Assembly (NCBI GenBank): GCA_950106755.1
Contig: OX467091.1
Span: forward strand, 19,547,538-19,611,537
Direction of reading: 5' to 3'
Origin: Climacium dendroides
Taxonomy: Eukaryota > Streptophyta > Bryopsida > Hypnales > Climaciaceae
Length of the DNA stretch: 64,000 nucleotides
Shown: piece after piece, positions 23,676-35,040 of the stretch
Numbering within the stretch: position 1 is the stretch's first letter
Layout: the number at the start of each line of letters is the position of its first letter
Translations under genes and position numbers: made by a program
Notes under the pieces: model-generated
The model's input: only the letters and a program-made list of their open reading frames with translations
Databases searched by the model: none
Told to the model about the DNA's origin: nothing

Positions 23676-24392
23676 ATCGATGGAGTTAGAATCACAGCTT
23701 CCTCTGCACCCCTTGAAGAAGACGTGCTCCCTTTCGTAGTATTGCATGTAGAATTAAGTTCTACTGTTGTACTTGTTCTTCCAATGCCTTTCGTATTGAA
23801 TACTTTGGTTTGAAGTGCACTCTTAATCTGTTTCGCAAAATCCTTTCATGTAGCCGTTGCTCTAGTTGCTTGAAAAAATTGTTTTTTTGGAACAAATGTA
23901 TCAAGAATATCTTTTTGATGTGGAAGAAGCAAAAGTGGTGCCCCCGATGTCGTAGGATACGTACTCCAATCCACCTTGCGGCCCAACCTTAGTTCAACAT
24001 ATACCATGCATGTCAAGCTGTAGTTAATTTTGTTTTTGCTCATCGCCTTGTCCTCAAAGAGGGCCCGTCACACCTCTATAGAGCAGTGAACAAAATGACG
24101 ACTGAAGGAATTTCTGGGTTTAAAATAGTACTCACGATTGTGAAGAGCATGACATTCTTTAGGCCACAACTTCCCAATGTAATACATCTTCATGTATTTT
24201 CAGCACAATTTGAAAGTCCAGTACTCTGCATCCTTCTTCTCCCAATCGATCTCCGCCAGAATGTTGTCGTCAGTTAAAATATCATAACACAACCACTGAC
24301 CCATCCCCTTTTGTTTAGATTTTTTGTTGTTGTCACCTCCACCACTATCTACACCTACCATGACTACTTGATGCCTTGATTATCGTCTAACT

Positions 24393-24807
24393 TAAAATAT
24401 ATTAATATTTTAGATTTTCCTTCTATCTCATACCTACTTCTACTTAACAATTTTCTTAAGAATGGAATTTAACTTTTATATATTTTGTATTTTTTTTCCT
24501 AAACTCTCAACTAAATTCTCTACTATAAATATTTAAATCTCAAAACTCTGTAGTGCAAAAATATTAAATTAAAAATGTTCAAAGTCAAAAAATCTAATCC
24601 TTCAATGTGCTAAAAAACTTGTTTTTTCCACTTTAAATCTATGCGGTCAAAAATTCTGAAATTTTTTCTACAATTTTTTTTACTTGTTAGGTGTAAGATC
24701 CTATGGTTAGATGTGAAAAAAAGTTTAAATTTCTTTTACTCTTTACTATAGAAATGGCAATTTTCAATGTTTTATGGCAAAAAAAGGCCTTGGTCCTTTA
24801 AAGGTTA
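24393..24807. repeat. Dispersed repeat copy 2 (partner at 4226-4657)
   Basis: It begins AAAATATATTAATATTTTAG and ends TGGTCCTTTAAAGG/TTAA. It aligns along its length with the copy at 4226. It directly follows (on the plus strand) the start of the coiled-coil/RING relic, so it may have truncated that gene's 5' end. Confidence 0.65.
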
Positions 24808-25866
24808 AGATGTCAAATATCTCAAAGTCCAAGAAACACTAGAAAATCACCCCACATTAGATATGAATGATTTGAAAATAATAAGTTAAGAAGGTGAAAT
24901 AGCAATAAAAATTATTAAAATTTGATGCAAAATTTATGATTTTAAACTAGTAAAATTTAAAATTTAAAATATAAGTTAAAAATAAATATTTTCATATTAA
25001 TATTAATATGATTTTGTAAACCTTTTTTCATAACAAATTCATTCATCTAATTTATATAAATTTGTTATATAAATTAAATCTATATAGCTTATAACATTTT
25101 GAAAATAAATTTTCATAAAATTGATTTATAAAGAAGACATTAAAGAAGACGCCTACAATTACTTTTGCAACGTCTACATGTCTAGTCAAACGTCATGAAA
25201 AGTACAATGGATAGCATGTGGTTTGAAGTTACATTTGCAGGAAGGAAAAAATGTTAACGCCAAAAGTGATGTTCCTGGAAACGTCAAGATATCTTGTATG
25301 ACGTCCACAAAAATATCCAAGGTTGAAACATGGACTAACTGGATATGATGATGTGGCATGCCATGTCAGCATTCCATATCCACGTCACATAATTTCTACG
25401 TCATCATGCCATGTCAGATGCCACGTCAACATTCCATGTCTATGTCACATAATTTCCACATCATCATGCCATGTTAGATGCCACGTCAACTTTTTGGCCT
25501 CAACACCTACCTGTTATCCTCTTTTTCACCTCGAACAGTCACTTTACCACTGACCGGAAAAAATTTCTATCTCAACTTCTAAGCTAAGTTTGACCAAAGA
25601 TGCTAACGTGGCTACACATGTTTTTCTGGACATTTTTGAAAACATCTGATGTCCACAACAATGTCTTAAATTGCATCATTGTTTTTCATAGCACCAATAT
25701 GTTGTGACTAAAATTTAGCAATGTTTTCTACAACATGAAACCAAAATCTCCACTTTTCCAGTGTCTGTCAACGTGACATCCCAATGTTTTCTGAGATGTA
25801 TAGTGTTATTCTGGACGTACAACATTTTTGGCCTGACATAAAAAAAACCACAGTTTTCTTACAGTG
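24808..25866. mobile_element. AT-rich DNA and probable CACTA-like remnant with CACTG-type right end
   Basis: The segment ends CCACAGTTTTCTTACAGTG (25848-25866), which read inversely is CACTGTAAGAAAACTGTGG, a CACTA-like terminus. Upstream are GACGTC-rich words and a 60-bp direct repeat (ATTCCAT at 25371 and 25431, with CACATAATTTC and CATCATGCCATGT). No convincing left terminus or target duplication was found. No gene. Confidence 0.4.
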
Positions 25867-26200
25867 ATCGGATGGCTTGGATGTGGTCAAACAGCCTGGA
25901 TGTGGTCAGATGACCTAGATCGTCCACACAATCGGATGGCTTCGATCATGCGAACAGTAGGCCGTCCACCGAAGTAGACGCCACAGACATAGCGGATGAC
26001 CAAGTCCGTCCATTAGCTTCCATCCGCTTCATCTGGACTGTCTACTTTAGCGGACGGCCGACTGTCTTCCCAATTGGACAGATCCGAGAAGTCCAACAGT
26101 TGGCCGTCCGCTACATCAAACGGCCTCTGTTTAACCAATGGTGCAAATAAGAGGAAGTTGTCATCTTCATATAAAAGGGGTTTGGGTTTGTATGTTTTGG
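25867..26200 (+). promoter_or_regulatory. GGAC/GGATGG-rich transposon end with TATA box
   Basis: A GC-rich block of CGGATGG, CCGTCC and GGACGGCC words is followed by TATAAAAGG at 26170 and a short leader (GTTTGGTGGTTTGACCTCT...). The block-TATA-leader arrangement is repeated at 27400-27960, and the leaders are clearly related. No open frame of note follows this copy. Confidence 0.5.
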
Positions 26201-26489
26201 TGGTTTGACCTCTAGCGGCTCTTCTGTTTGGGACTGTAGAAGTTTCTTATGTAAGGAATTCTTGTCAATTTTTTTCCTAATGTTCAACGTTTATCACATT
26301 TTCACTTCCACTCGATCAGCAAAATCAAAGAGGCTATTGAGGAACAAAAACAAGTGTGCAACATTTGATGGGCTAGAAAAATATTTTCAAGACTTGTTTA
26401 GAGTTTTCTCTACTCTGAACTCTACTAATGCTCTTGAAGCTTGTTGAAACATGAAAAGAACTCTGGGTTTTTTCTGAGTATTGGAGGTT

Positions 26490-26920
26490 GTTTAATTGCG
26501 GAATGTAAACATTTTTCAAGATTGATCTGCTAGGCAGATCCACTTACCCTGATGCCACAGTACGCTCTAAGAACTTAATTAGCAATAAATCCGCGTCACC
26601 AAATGAGAAAACATCTCTTGTATCCTTTTAGAAAGCAAAAAAATATACATGACTCCTGCTACAATTTGTATGCTCGTGAAATATTTTTTTGCTTTTCAAA
26701 AAGGATCAGAAGATGTTTTCTCATCTGATTTTGTGGATATATTGGTAATCATGTTCTTGGAGCATACTATGACATCAGGAAAACTAGATCTACTTAGCAA
26801 TTGTTGGAATATGTTTACATTCTGCATTTGAACATTCTTGAACACTTGAAAAAGAAGATCGAATTTTCTTGATGCTATAGTAAACTCCAAGAGTATGAAT
26901 AGCAATATATTCGCATCTTC
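26490..26920. repeat. Three diverged copies of a ~150-bp segment, two in inverted orientation
   Basis: The segment with GTAAACATTTTTCAAGATTGATCT, GATGCCACAGTACGC and AAATGAGAAAACATCT (26506-26612) reappears inverted at 26700-26825 (AGATGTTTTCTCATCTGATTT ... ATGTTTACATTC) and again in direct orientation at 26830-26935. The first two could fold into a long imperfect hairpin. Confidence 0.6.
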
Positions 26921-26935
26921 AAATCATATGAAAAC

Positions 26936-27399
26936 TCAAGTTGCACTCGAAATGCAAGGAAATATTATAAACCCTTGTTGTCAATCGCATATACCTGTAC
27001 GAGATAATGAGTGTATTTATGAAGGAACTGTGTGACCAATTGATATTCTGAAAACTTTTGTTAAAGTTCGAAAGACATTCTTGTATGTACAAAGGGAAAT
27101 CCTCATTATACAATAAACATCAATATTTCACTCACCACATGCTATTTTCAATATTTGACCTTGAGGACAACGGTCCAAGACTTATCTTTTGTGAGGTGTT
27201 TAATCCTAAAGGACCAAAATAAATTTTTGTGAATTTCACTAAGGACTTTCATTTCTAGTGCGTTCAGTCAAGAAAACCATTTATTTGTTTTTTCTTAAAA
27301 ATTTAAGTGGAAGATCTTGTATTGAAAAATATAGTTGAGAGTTGAAAAAAATAAATGCAAAAAAAAATAGTTGCATTCCATTCTTTTGGCGAATGGCCT
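26936..27399. other. Intergenic, no gene seen
   Basis: Short frames only. It separates the inverted-repeat cluster from the second GGAC-rich block. Confidence 0.4.
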
Positions 27400-27960
27400 T
27401 GCTTTGGTGGACAGCCGATCGTCCACCAGATCGGATGACTGAGATGGAGCGGATGATTGGCCATCTACCAGATTGGACGGCTTAGAGATGGCGGACGGTT
27501 GAGTCTGTCTGCAGAACTCTGTCCGCCGCATGTCCATCATCCGCCCGATCAGACAGACGTAGCGAGGCGAACAGGTCGTCGTCCACTAAATCAGAAAACC
27601 TAGCCAATGCGGACAAAGGGCATTGGGTGGACAACGTTGTCCGCCTCATTGGCGCCGTCCGCAATGGTAGACGGCTGATCGTCTAACCGATCGGATTGTT
27701 CCGACGCGTCGGATGATTGGCCATGCGCCATTGTGGACAGCACCGACGAGGCGGACGAACCAAATTTGGCGGACAGTTGGGTTGTCCGCCAGATCGGACG
27801 GTCTACATCCGCTCAATGATGTGGACGGGCCATCCACCTTATATAAGAGGTGCGGATGGCCCGTCCGCATCTTACTTTACCTTCCCCCTTACTTGCAAAA
27901 GAGAGCGGAGAGCTTAGTGGTTTGATCTCTATTGGCTCCTCTCCTTGGGAGGATAAGGAT
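27400..27960 (+). promoter_or_regulatory. Second GGAC-rich block, TATA box and leader upstream of the kinase-like relic
   Basis: Repeated CCGATCGTCCACC, CAGATCGGA and GTCCGCC words are followed by TTATATAAGAG at 27839-27849. After this comes AGCTTAGTGGTTTGATCTCTA, matching the leader after the TATA at 26170. This looks like a transposon end doubling as a promoter for the gene that starts about 28.08 kb. Confidence 0.5.
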
Positions 27961-28079
27961 CTATTATTTGGAAGTAACCCTTGCCATTTTTATTTAAAAA
28001 TTTGTGACATTTATTAAGATGCTAAGGTCGAAGAGGGAAAGAGCATCTATAGCTCCTATTGAGTCTAGTAAGGACAATC

Positions 28080-29484
28080 CTTCAAAGAGTTGCAAAGCAT
28101 TTTTGACAAAATACACCATTTAGTTCTATGAGACGGAGACCACAATGTGTACCAAATATGACGGATACCAAATATGTTCGATACCAAGAGGATGGCATTG
28201 CAAAGTTCAAATGGAATATAAAAGACAGCATGATGAGGGCCTTATATATGTCGAAGTGGTATGATGAAACAGAGAAGAAGAATTTTCAAACTTGATTGGA
28301 TAAACGGGTGCATGATGCACTATAGAATGCTAAGGTAATCCTAGAGAAATTTGGAAAGGTTCACCGTGCAAATTATGAAAGTGGACATGTTTGTAAATCG
28401 CATGAGATCATTGCTAAGAGACGGAACATGGTAGGGTCATTGATTTGGTGGTTGAGTGTGGAAGGGATGCAATACATACAAAGTGCACGTTGCCATCTAA
28501 TAGCGCTGTCGGAAACAACGAGGATGATTCCCCAAGATAACAAAATCGTGTGGGGTGGCTGTGCGATAGTTCGGAGGGTTCGAATTGAAGGATGTAATGA
28601 GATTCAAACATTTTGGGATTTTGCAACGAAGATGTCTTTTCAAGAAGGTCGACAACCAGAACTTGCGAAGATGAAACACAATACAAAGTTGATGGCTGTG
28701 CGGATTTCGCACAATGGAGTCATACGCTTTTTTGCAGTTCACACAATACGGAATGAGGAGTACTTTTTTTGGTAGAATGGTGGTACTTTGGGTGAAATGT
28801 TGAGAATGGATTACAATTATCCAGACAACATATTCATTTGAGTTCAATATGACCCCAACATCACTAATGAAGAAATCATTCGTGCTCACCGTCTCAAGCG
28901 ATGGAGAGCAAAGCGCACGGAGCTTGCTTGGGCATTGCTGCATATCGTGAATGTAGTACACGACACTAGACATCTTCACAACGACAGTTCTTCGAACAAC
29001 ATCATGTTTCATTTTTCCAAAGATGAGTCATGGGTTTACATTGGAATTTGCGATTGGGGGATGACTACAGTTAGTACTACCCCCATTAATTCATTGTATA
29101 CATTCACATCGACAATGAACGGGACAAAGCTTTGAAGAGGAGGTGGTGGGTGGATCCAAAAATTACATATGTGTATAGAAGAAATGTGAATGTGGAGAAC
29201 ATACCTACACTTTCTATAAAATCCGAGGAATTTGTCGTTGTTCAACTAGCTCAAAAGATCAACAGGACATGCATGTCGGAGGCATACTGTTGTTTGCAAG
29301 GTCGTGGAGGCGGTTTACATGTGAAGTATGAGCATAAAGACTTAGCACAAGTCTTTCAACTGTACTTGGAACGACTTTGCGCAGTTGGTCCCGATGGACA
29401 TAGCAATTTGGCACAAGTAATTTCACAATTTACTTTTTCATTCCTTTGGCCTATACTGGATGAGCACTTTCACCGTTCATATTG
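28080..29484 (+). pseudogene. Decayed protein-kinase-like gene, probably carried by a transposon
   Basis: Plus-strand pieces give an N-terminal region (PQCVPNMTDTKYVRYQEDGI near 28140, interrupted by stops), then GGCAIVRRVRIEGC (about 28554-28595), possibly the glycine-loop/beta-3 area, then AVHTIRNEEYFFW. Next come TELAWALLHIVNVVHDTRHL, HNDSSSNNIMFHF (about 28975-29015), which corresponds to the catalytic loop HxDLxxxN with Leu changed to Ser, and IGICDWGM (about 29040-29064), the DFG position read as DWG. A frameshift near 29131 leads into WWVDPKITYVYRR and a Leu-rich tail ending at 29484. Stops and shifts show it is dead; the catalytic-loop Leu loss and DWG may be older. It lies between GGAC-rich blocks, so capture by a hAT-like element is inferred. 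A pseudokinase origin is possible. Confidence 0.6.
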
Positions 29485-29989
29485 AACTTTTATGATATTA
29501 TATATAATTATAGGAGTATGCACTATATAATATTTATAGAGACAAAGACACATAGTGGTATGTGTGCAAATTATATAGTTGCATAGTATATATGGAATAT
29601 ATACACTACTTTTATCACCAATGAATGCCAATGTAGTTCCAATTGAAGGTGCGTTTGTAATTGGTGAGCACGCTTTAATTGATAATGATTTTGAAGTTCT
29701 TGGAAGTCTCAAAGTCATTTGTCATTCATTTGTATGTTTGGATGGAAATCTCAAAATCATGAAATTATTATATATGCATTTATTTCAAATGTCAATCGAT
29801 GGTTGTTCAATTGACAAATTTTTGTCTTAAATTGTCATTCCAATGATATTAGAGGTACGAAGTAATTGAAGTATAAGAAAAAGCTACCTATATGGCTATT
29901 TGGCAATTTGTTGCTTGAAAATCTTATCTTCTACATTTCTACTAAGTTTTAAGTAATCATTGAAAAAAAAATCACCCACCCCGCCCTGC
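29485..29989. other. Spacer, no gene seen
   Basis: An 83-codon plus-strand frame at 29579-29830 has no recognised domain. Otherwise AT-rich. Confidence 0.35.
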
Positions 29990-30122
29990 ATTGTTCAACG
30001 CCCCTTCAACGTCCCGTCCGCTTGCTCCACGTCCATCCTAACCTGTCCACCTGTCCACCCCGTCTGCCCGTCTACTCCGTTCACCCATCCGTCTGCGCCA
30101 TCCGCCTCCATGTCCACCTGAC
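29990..30122. repeat. GTCC-rich block, candidate right end of the kinase-carrying element
   Basis: Dense CGTCCGC, TGTCCACC and GTCTGCCCGTC words, in inverse orientation to the GGAC-rich block at 27400. It stops abruptly at the CACTA foldback at 30123. Opposed GGAC/GTCC blocks around the kinase-like relic fit the two ends of one element, although no terminal repeat or 8-bp duplication was matched. Confidence 0.45.
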
Positions 30123-30264
30123 CACTACTAGAAAATTTAGATTTTTTGTTGATTTGGATGTGTTGATCATCAACACTTTTCTGTTGATTTGGACAGAAAT
30201 CAACAAAAAAGTGTTGATGATCAACACGTCCAAATCAACAAAAAATCTAAATTTTCTAGTAGTG
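30123..30264. mobile_element. 142-bp CACTA-type foldback element
   Basis: It starts CACTACTAGAAAATTTAG and ends CTAAATTTTCTAGTAGTG. The two 68-bp arms are inverted copies with only two mismatches around a loop of about 6 nt. The flanks GAC and ATG do not match, so it did not insert cleanly here or one flank was rearranged. It shares its ends and TTTTTTGTTGA words with the element at 14743. Confidence 0.85.
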
Positions 30265-31962
30265 ATGACTGGCAACTGCTCGCAGTCATATTTTTGAATC
30301 CCACAATGTTGGGAAAAAAACATGACTGTAAATGTGACTACTAGTCATATTTTGCATTCGTACTTCATGGGTATATAGTATACATGCATGGGGAACGGCA
30401 AAATACTTTTTAGGGAACCGTAGGGAACGTATTATGGGAACACCAATCATATTTGTCAATCATATTTTTGCATATATGACAACATGTAGTCATATTCTAC
30501 AGTCACATTTTTGTAAGTTCACATTTTTCTTGAAGTTTTTTCCGAACAGCCCCTTAAAAATTTGGGCAACCTAAAAAAATGTAAATAAATTATTGCTCAA
30601 AATTGTAAAATCGTAGCTATTGTTTTGGAGGGATCTTGAAATCCTAACCATCATTTTTAGGGTTTTAAAATCTTAGCCGCCACTTTTTAGGGTTTTGAAA
30701 CCCTAGCTGCCACTTTATGTTCTTCATCTTCTTGCTTTTCAACTCTTGTTTCTTCTTCCTCTTTTTGTTTTTTGAAGTTCTAATTGTTGTATTGTTGTGT
30801 TTTAGTTGTTGTTTAGTTGTTGCTTTTTAACTCTTGTTTCTTCTTCCTTTTGTTTTTTGAAGTACTAATTGTTATATTGTTGCTTTCTAACTCTTGTTTC
30901 TTCTTTCTTTTGTATTTTAAAGTACTAATTGTTGTGTTGTTGTGCTTTGATTGTTGTATTGTTGCATTCTAACTCTTGTTTCTTCTTCCTCCTTTTGTTT
31001 TTTGAAGTTCTAATTGTTGTATTGTTGAGTTTTAGTTATTGTTGTTTAATTATTGAAGTTTTAGTTGTTGTTTCTTAGTTGTTACTAATCTATTGTTGCT
31101 TCTTACATCTTATTTGTTGTTAGTTTATTGTTGTTTCATAGTTGTTAATTTGTTGTTGCTTTATAGTTGTTAATTTGTTGTTGCTTTATAGTTGTTGCTA
31201 ATCTTTTATTGCATCTTCACTTGTCTTATTCTTACTTCTTATTGGTTTTTAGTTTTAATTGCCTCTTGTTATATCTTAACTTTTACTTCTTACTATCTTT
31301 TAGTACTAACTTGAACAAAAAAATGACTTATGATAGTCATATGTTGCATCAACCAAAATATAATTCACAACAATTATATTTCATATCACTTAAGATATGA
31401 CTCACAACAGTTATACTCCATATCACTTAAGATATGATTCACAACAATTATATTTCATATCACTTAAAATATGACTGAAAATATGACTCACCGCAGTCAT
31501 ACTCCATATCACTTAAAATATGATTCAAAATATGACTCACCACGGTTATATTCCATATTTTTTAGAATATAACTCTCTGTAGTCATATTGCATATCACTC
31601 AAAATATGATTTACCACAGTCACATTCCACGTCAACTCAAATATGACTGGGCATAGTCACATGCCACGTAGTTTTGTTTTCTTTTGCTTGGGCAAGTCAT
31701 GAGAAAGTCAAGCTTCCAAGGGTGGTCAACATATACGCCATGTTGGCAAAATACATCTAAAAATGATTTATTATACTTGCAAATCCATATGATTGTAAAT
31801 ATGACTCACTAGTCATATGACTGAAAGTGAATGACTCAGCCATGACTCATCCTAGTCATATCCCGACCATTTATAGTGATTTTTGCTTGAGTCACATTTT
31901 TTGATTTTATGACTCACTGCAGTCATATTTTGCAGTCATAAAACATTCATTTTCTCGTAGTG
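30265..31962. mobile_element. CACTA-type element B, same family as element A but inverted
   Basis: The right end, read inversely from 31962, is CACTACGAGAAAATGAATGT then TTTATGACTGCAAAATATGA, parallel to the left end of element A. The left part (ATGACTGGCAACTGC... at 30265, GGGAACG words at 30390-30440) matches the inverted right part of A. The interior repeats A's plan: TTTTAGGGTTTT units near 30655-30710, TTGTTG/CTTCTT low complexity at 30720-31300, and ATATGACTCAC repeats at 31330-31640. Its expected left terminus is missing and the foldback at 30123 stands there instead. The base triplets at 30120-30122 (GAC) and 31963-31965 (AAC) match 2 of 3. Confidence 0.8.
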
Positions 31963-34260
31963 AACTCTGGGCTTACTTCTACAAAGGCCTTTTTGAGAAA
32001 GGCCTCTTTAAAAATGATTTGAAATTGAAGAGAACTATAACATTTAGAAATGGAAAGAAAATTGCAAATGCACTCAATAAGATGCATTGTATGGAAGACA
32101 TATATACTCAAATTTCGCACTTAAAGGCAAAAAAGTTATTTTGATTTAGCAAAAGGAATGTGGATTTTTTGATCAATTCTAAAAGGTAATTCTTATCACC
32201 CCAATAAGGTTAACTTCTCTCATCTTCTAGTTCAAACTAAATCAATTGTTGCTAGAATACAACTTGGAATTGAAATTGAGGAGTTTAACATGGTCACATC
32301 CCATATCCAATATGTGGTGAAAATAGATTGCAATACATTAGAATGGTAGACAGTGAAAATTTCACACAAGTTAAGGAAATAGTGTCATATAAACCATTCA
32401 AAATTACTTAGAATCCAAATATAAGCTATTGACTATTAGACATGGAAAATACATTACTTCTTTTATTTAAAAAGGGTAGAATTATGAGTATAAAGGCACG
32501 AAAATTCAAGCAAAGGATTTTTGGTTTTGTGCAGAATAAATTGCACTATGTATCATGGGACCTAAGCATTTGCATGTTCTTACTTGACTTGAGATCCTCA
32601 AAGTCTAACTTGTTCTTATTGATATCATTCTCATATATTCTGAAATTATTGAGCTTGAAGAAGTTGGATTCTTGGTTGGATTCCACCTATTGTCTATTAA
32701 GCCAATGTCACCTTGATATCTATTTACCTTGTTTAGGAAATTTGATCTTGTGTTGTGGACTCATCCTTAACTACTGCATGCTAAAAGAATCCTTTCCATT
32801 TTGAAAGGCAAACAGATTTGCAAAAATAGTAAGGCACCCATTGAAAATCACCGCAATTAGTAGAAAAATGCAAGGAATGTTATTGCAAGTATTATTGGGG
32901 TGAACTTACTTCCTTGCCTTGAACTTGGTGCTATTATTTTGTCCCCATTGTGGAAGCATGAATGGCATGTACATAAATTGCAAACACCTTTATTACATCT
33001 TTTGTTACTTTTGCAAATTGGATTACAAGATAGACACATTTATCCTTGCTCCTATCCTCACTTGGATGAAGTAAAGCAAGTGCTTGCTACTGCTAGAATC
33101 ATTAAGACATACAAATGAGCAAGTTAATTGATAGATATGTAATACCAATATATTATCTTCAAAATTCCAAAATTCTAGTTGCAAAATACTATATTCATAT
33201 TATTTTATTATGTACATAATGTTCCACATCCTATTGTATTTTCATTGTAATTGTCTTCCTCTCATCTTTAAAATTGCCTTTAAACTATTTATACTCTCAC
33301 TTCATCAACCCACTATGAGATGGCCTTTAAGCCTTTAAGAACATGATATAAATTTCAAAACATATAATAACATCAACTTGTCCAATTTTAAATCTAAAAT
33401 ACATGGTCATGGGTCCCGTGGTAATAGGTCATATTTTCTAAATATAATAAATTTTTTAGAAAAAACATTTGTCTTTTAATTTTTTAATCAAAAAAATTTA
33501 GAAATTACATCATAATTTAAAATTCTAGGCTCTAGGCTCATGCAATCCTTGCTCATAGCTCTTAGGCTCATGCTCACATTCTTGCATTGTTGCTCTTGGA
33601 ATCCCATACTAATACCTCAAATCAATTAACATATCAACTTTTTCCACCATGTATTTCTAAAACCAAAGGTAATATGAACTATATTCACACATCAAAACAA
33701 AACAAAGCGTTTATTTACAAATTTCAAAGCCAAGCTCCTTTAGCTAAATGTTGTTCACTACATGATTAATAATGGTGACATTTTAAGGGATCAGTTTGAT
33801 GAAATTTCTAAATATTTACTCTAAAATAAAGATTGGTTGTAACAAGGATAAGATACTTCCACCCAACACCACCTACATTTGGACCTTTGAATGGTCACTC
33901 CATTTGGGCCTTTAAATGGTCACTCCATTCATCCCAAACAACCAAAATCTCTTAAATCTTAAATCTTTAAGATCAAAGAAATACAAGTTGAAGAGTTTTT
34001 TGAAGCAAGCATTAGAATCTATTCATTTCTTCTTTCAAGGATAAATGTTTAAGGATAGTTTAGTGACACCAATAGATCCCCTATTGGCATTCAACTTCAA
34101 AAATTCATAAAATACTGTTTGAATGTTAAAAACTCTTTATGTTTGAATGTCGAAAAGTCATGAAACAAATTTGATTTGTTTGTGGTTGCCTTCTATAAAC
34201 TTGTTGAAGATTTTGTACTTGGCTTGAAGGACAAGGATGCTATTTGTGACATTTCTAACA
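31963..34260. other. Intergenic DNA, no gene recognised
   Basis: The longest frame is 120 codons (32442-32804) with no domain. Adjacent frames carry many stops. No terminal repeats identified. Confidence 0.4.
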
Positions 34261-34579
34261 ATTATTTATTATTCCCAAGAAATTAATGGCTTACACCACC
34301 TACCTAAGAGGCGGTTTTGGGTGCTTCAACCTCACTGAAGTCTCTTTTTCTGATGATGCCTGACTGAGGCTTCTTCCAGTCTTTGCTCTTGGCAGCTTCG
34401 TCTTCGCAGCCATGCCGGAGCTCCAAGCTCCTCTCACCAGCTTCGTGTGACCGAAATTCTTTCGCCATGCGGCCTCAACGGCATCTCAGCATGAACAACA
34501 ACAAAATGGAGGCCAGCTTCGGGCTGCCTGCTGCAGCTACCATGTCAGTCTTCACCTCTGGTTGATTGAGTTTTTCTTT

Positions 34580-35040
34580 TGCCAAAAAGTTTTTTTTGGT
34601 TGATTGATGGATTAGGGTTTGGTGGGAGGGATAATTTGTGGCCTTGGGGGGGAGTTATTGAAAGTTTAGGTACCGGAGATTGAGATATTCCGGATCGCAC
34701 CATTTCTTGATTGCGGTTTTGATCGATTTGCTGGATTTGAAAGTGGAGAACGAGAGTATTTTTCTTTGTTCCAAACGTTTTTTTGTTGATGGATGGATTA
34801 GGGTTTAGTGTGAGGGATAATTGGTGGTATATTTTTTGGAGTTATTTGAAGTTTAGGTCCTGGAAAATGGGATATACAAGTTCCCACAGTTTTTCGATTT
34901 GCGTTTTTTATTATTTTACACTGCCTTTTTTCGATTCTGTTTTAAAAAACTCTGTTCTGAAGCTGCTAATGCCATTACCGAGATTGAAAAACAGTTGAAA
35001 ACAGTTTGAAGTTGTTGCTGGATTAGAAACTGGAGAACGA
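34580..35040. repeat. Imperfect ~186-bp direct duplication upstream of the MTP12-like gene
   Basis: GATGGATTAGGGTTT(G/A)GTG followed by AGGGATAATT occurs near 34605 and near 34791. AGTTATT(G/T)GAAGTTTAGGT and GGAGAACGAGA phrases also repeat. The copies have diverged by substitutions and indels. They lie in the presumed 5' UTR or first-intron region of the next gene. Confidence 0.6.

Larger units (their letters stand above)
18556..24360 (-). pseudogene. Broken gene of unknown family: N-terminal region, long coiled coil, RING-like finger, basic C-terminus
   Basis: Collinear minus-strand pieces are: 24360-23676 (Gly/Asp/Lys-rich start, then WLCYDILTDDNILAEIDW, YYIGKLWPKECHALH and LGRKVDWSTYPTTSG); 21391-21074 (VFESCAKCDYGTFCIQDA...); 20771-20073 (a coiled coil of about 130 residues rich in Glu/Lys/Leu); 19903-19439, with a finger C-F-L-C ... 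H-S-F-H ... C-x2-C (RCPMCRIPLN); and 19438-18556 (WNLLLDQAPYTFENYLHWEK onward, ending in a charged tail). The finger resembles a RING/zinc-ribbon and could act in ubiquitination, but this is inference. There are in-frame stops (for example TAG at the end of the 19439 piece), several frameshifts and a 2.3-kb CACTA insertion. The family is not recognised. It could be a host gene copied by transposition or a transposon-borne gene. Confidence 0.6.
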
